Source: Pseudoflavonifractor sp. Marseille-P3106 (GTDB lineage Bacteria > Bacillota > Clostridia > Oscillospirales > Oscillospiraceae). Taken from it: a stretch of DNA of 64,000 bases. Under the pieces are notes generated by a model that was not told the origin of the DNA, searched no databases, and saw only the letters and a list, made by a program, of their open reading frames with translations. Of this stretch, positions 62,176 through 64,000 are shown piece after piece; the first letter of the stretch is position 1, and each line of letters starts with the position of its first letter. The position numbers and the translations under genes were made by a program. The stretch is taken from assembly GCA_900169975.1 (NCBI GenBank), contig LT827123.1, positions 1 to 64,000 on the forward strand, given 5' to 3'.

Positions 62176-62709
62176 TCAGAGTCGGACCACAGATACCCTG
62201 CCCACCGAAGCGGCACACAGGCACAGGCTGTATCCGTCCGGGCCGGAGATGTGCCGCAGCTGGGCGCCGCCCGGCAGAGGGGCCAGCACGTTGAACCAGT
62301 CCAGTCCTTTCACCATGCCGTCTCCGGTGTATTTGAGATAACTCTCCTTGGCGGTCCAAAGGAAGAAGAAATCCGCCTCGCTCCCCCCGCGCTCTTCCAG
62401 CCAGACGGCCTCCCCGGGATGAAAAAACCGCCGGGCGAGGGCCGCGGTCCGGCAGGGCTCCCAGCGCTGCAGGTCGAACCCCACGGGTGCATGTCCGAAG
62501 GCGCAGGCCCAGTACCCCCCGCTGTGGGAGACGGAAAAGCAGACCTCCGGCGCCTGGGAAAAGCGGGGCTTTTTCCCCTCCTCCCGCACACAGGTCCACC
62601 GGGAGGCATCCCGGCCCGTAAAGCGCGCCGCAGCCGTCCGCAGAAGGCTGTCCCGGGACAGGCCGTCTCCGTCCGGAGAGAGGAACACAGTGAAATCGTC
62701 GCTGCTCAA
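62176..62709 (-). CDS. 4'-phosphopantetheinyl transferase (Sfp type)
   Basis: This 177-aa protein is shorter than Sfp (about 220). It has FSVSHSGGYWACAFG, GFDLQRWEP and the Mg/CoA motif WTAKESYLKYTGDG. It attaches the phosphopantetheine arm to a carrier protein, presumably the adjacent ACP. The TTG start overlaps the ACP stop (TTGA), so it is co-translated. Confidence 0.9.
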   Translation of the reverse strand: MSSDDFTVFLSPDGDGLSRDSLLRTAAARFTGRDASRWTCVREEGKKPRFSQAPEVCFSVSHSGGYWACAFGHAPVGFDLQRWEPCRTAALARRFFHPGEAVWLEERGGSEADFFFLWTAKESYLKYTGDGMVKGLDWFNVLAPLPGGAQLRHISGPDGYSLCLCAASVGRVSVVRL

Positions 62710-62936
62710 GGGTGGTCGAAGCCCTTTTTTTCCAGGTAATCCAGAACGTCCTGGACCCGGCGGAGCTGCCAGATGTCCCGGGTGGAGACCGTGGTGTTGA
62801 AGTGGGCTTCAAACGCCGCGACGATGTTGACCACATCAAAGGAGTTCAACTCCAGGTCCTGCGCGAAATCGGTATCTGGGGTGATCCCCTTTTTTCCCGT
62901 CACTTCATAGATAATGTTTGCAATGAGCTCAAGCAC
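62706..62936 (-). CDS. Acyl carrier protein
   Basis: This 76-aa carrier has the serine for phosphopantetheine in the LNSFD motif (the usual DSL reads NSF) and helix 2-4 pattern VVNIVAAFEAHF. The GTG start at 62936 follows AGGAGG by 9 bases. It lies between an AMP-dependent ligase upstream and a PPTase downstream, so it is a dedicated carrier rather than the fatty-acid ACP. Confidence 0.88.
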   Translation of the reverse strand: MLELIANIIYEVTGKKGITPDTDFAQDLELNSFDVVNIVAAFEAHFNTTVSTRDIWQLRRVQDVLDYLEKKGFDHP

Positions 62937-62949
62937 AGCAGATTTCCTC

Positions 62950-64000
62950 CTATTTCACAGCCGAAGGCACCCGGTTTTCCGCTTCGAACCGTTTCGGTTT
63001 CTGAGACGATGTTTTGGCGAACTCCTTTTCGCGGATGTTGATCATCTGGAGCTGCTGATAGGACGGCAGCGTCTCATTGATACGGTCCACTTCCCGTTGG
63101 AGGGCGGCGAGGATCTCATAGGGCTCCATCCCTGCGGTCAGCTGCGGGTCTGGGTAGATGCTCACAGCCGGTTTGACGTCGTCCGCCGCCGTGCCGGAGA
63201 GGGCCCCGTATACCATGGTCTCCTTGACGATGGGGATGGCCTGTACCAGCTGTTCGATCCGTTCCGGAGAGATCTTCTTTCCGTTTTTCAATACGATCAG
63301 ATTCTTGGACCGCCCAATGATGTAAAGCTGCCCGTCGGGGCCGATCTCCCCCAAGTCGCCGGTTTTGAACCAGCCGTCCACCACGTTCAGGGCAGTGGCC
63401 TCCGGGTCGTTGTAATAGCCGGCCATCACGCTGGGGCCCCGGACCAGGATCTCCCCCTGCTCCAGCTTGACCTCGTACCCGGGCAGGGGCGTTCCCACCG
63501 ACTCAAAGTTCCAATAGTCGTTGCGGTTCACGGCGATCAGCGGCGCGCATTCGGTGATGCCGTAGCCCTGAAGAACCAGAATCCCCAGCGCTTCAAACCG
63601 CTTGGACAGCTCGGTGTTCACATGGGCCCCGCCGCAGACGATGACCCGTATGGAGCCAAAATACTCCTCCCGCAGCTTCATCCGCTCTGCGCGGGCATAC
63701 TGGAGCCCGACCTTCTTCAGGGTGAGATATCGCTTCAGAAGATTGTTGACAGCGTCCTCCCGGCCCTCTCGCCGGATCCGCATCCAGGCGGTGTTGTAGA
63801 TGGCCTCCAGCATCAGTGGGACGGTGATGATGGTCCTGGACCCGGCAAGCGTCATATCCCGCATCATGGTGCGCAGATTTCCGTTGATGGTGAGGCGGGC
63901 GCCCTTCAGCAGGGAGCAAAACACCCCGCAGTTCAAGCCGTAGGCGTGGTAGAACGGCAGCCCAGTAAAGATCGTTTGCCCCAGGTCCACAGTGGCCACC
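62950..64000 (-). CDS. AMP-dependent acyl ligase, partial (N-terminus beyond window)
   Basis: This is the C-terminal 350 residues of an adenylate-forming enzyme. Visible are LPFYHAYGL, GYGITECAPLIAVNR, GWFKTGDLGEIGPDG, IGRSKNLIVLKNGKKISPERIE and the terminal catalytic Lys region EKEFAKTSSQKPKR, as in long-chain acyl-CoA/ACP synthetases. Upstream of the ACP by 13 nt, it probably activates an acid and loads it on the ACP. The remainder lies past 64000. Confidence 0.9.
   Translation of the reverse strand, partial: VATVDLGQTIFTGLPFYHAYGLNCGVFCSLLKGARLTINGNLRTMMRDMTLAGSRTIITVPLMLEAIYNTAWMRIRREGREDAVNNLLKRYLTLKKVGLQYARAERMKLREEYFGSIRVIVCGGAHVNTELSKRFEALGILVLQGYGITECAPLIAVNRNDYWNFESVGTPLPGYEVKLEQGEILVRGPSVMAGYYNDPEATALNVVDGWFKTGDLGEIGPDGQLYIIGRSKNLIVLKNGKKISPERIEQLVQAIPIVKETMVYGALSGTAADDVKPAVSIYPDPQLTAGMEPYEILAALQREVDRINETLPSYQQLQMINIREKEFAKTSSQKPKRFEAENRVPSAVK

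Overview
The window looks like a GC-rich (about 60%) chromosomal segment of an anaerobic gut Clostridium, most likely Oscillospiraceae (Flavonifractor, Intestinimonas or Lawsonibacter type). The evidence is Firmicutes ribosome-binding sites and sigma-A promoters, a K+-dependent membrane pyrophosphatase, a group-B-like [FeFe] hydrogenase, a selenocysteine locus, and the order DUF1385-prmC-recA-recX-rimO-pgsA. The taxon is inferred from gene content, not from a marker-gene comparison.

Layout. 1-127: left end of an IS3-family element that recurs intact at 50683-52360. 316-2953: BceAB-type ABC exporter. 3019-9942: MMPL/RND transporter with an 815-aa exported coiled-coil partner, divergent from a two-component system. 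10511-13438: 5-formyl-THF cyclo-ligase and an aconitase-family hydratase. 13661-17887: cell-wall amidase and a ZnuABC-like metal importer. 18170-24485: diguanylate cyclase, HppA pyrophosphatase, a small exported protein, uridine phosphorylase and lactate dehydrogenase. 24697-27228: ArsR regulator, HMA chaperone and P1B ATPase (soft-metal resistance). 27292-30141: ECF S-component, a nonsense-split maltose O-acetyltransferase, a uridine-kinase-like protein and DUF3842. 30356-32941: TetR regulator, glycerol dehydrogenase and a lipoprotein. 32999-39991: IclR-TRAP(PQM)-aldolase-kinase-SIS-RbsD catabolic operon, with a divergent YhcH-family gene at 40259. 40847-44639: lipoprotein and a second two-component system. 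44756-50652: housekeeping block around recA. 50683-54188: two different IS3-family elements flanking a small gene. 54217-55665: [FeFe] hydrogenase. 55883-61704: selA (damaged), selB, tRNA-Sec, a repeat/DUF4397 protein and selD. 61836-64000: truncated ATPase gene abutting an AMP-ligase/acyl-carrier-protein/phosphopantetheinyl-transferase cluster that runs off the window.

Main observations. (1) Both complete IS3 elements sit in the loop of a rho-independent terminator, with a 3-bp duplication reading ATG on the transposase strand. They share 11 terminal bases at the orfB-side end, and the partial copy at the window edge also abuts half a terminator. This points to terminator-hairpin targeting. 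(2) selD contains an in-frame UGA at its active-site position, so SelD is predicted to be a selenoprotein, while selA in the same locus carries a frameshifting deletion of roughly 68 nt. (3) The IclR/TRAP/aldolase/kinase/SIS/RbsD operon plus divergent YhcH resembles a keto-sugar-acid catabolic system of unassigned substrate. (4) A decayed copy of a response-regulator 3' end lies between that regulator and its histidine kinase. (5) A PRK06851-like ATPase is cut off exactly at the terminator of the ligase-ACP-PPTase cluster.
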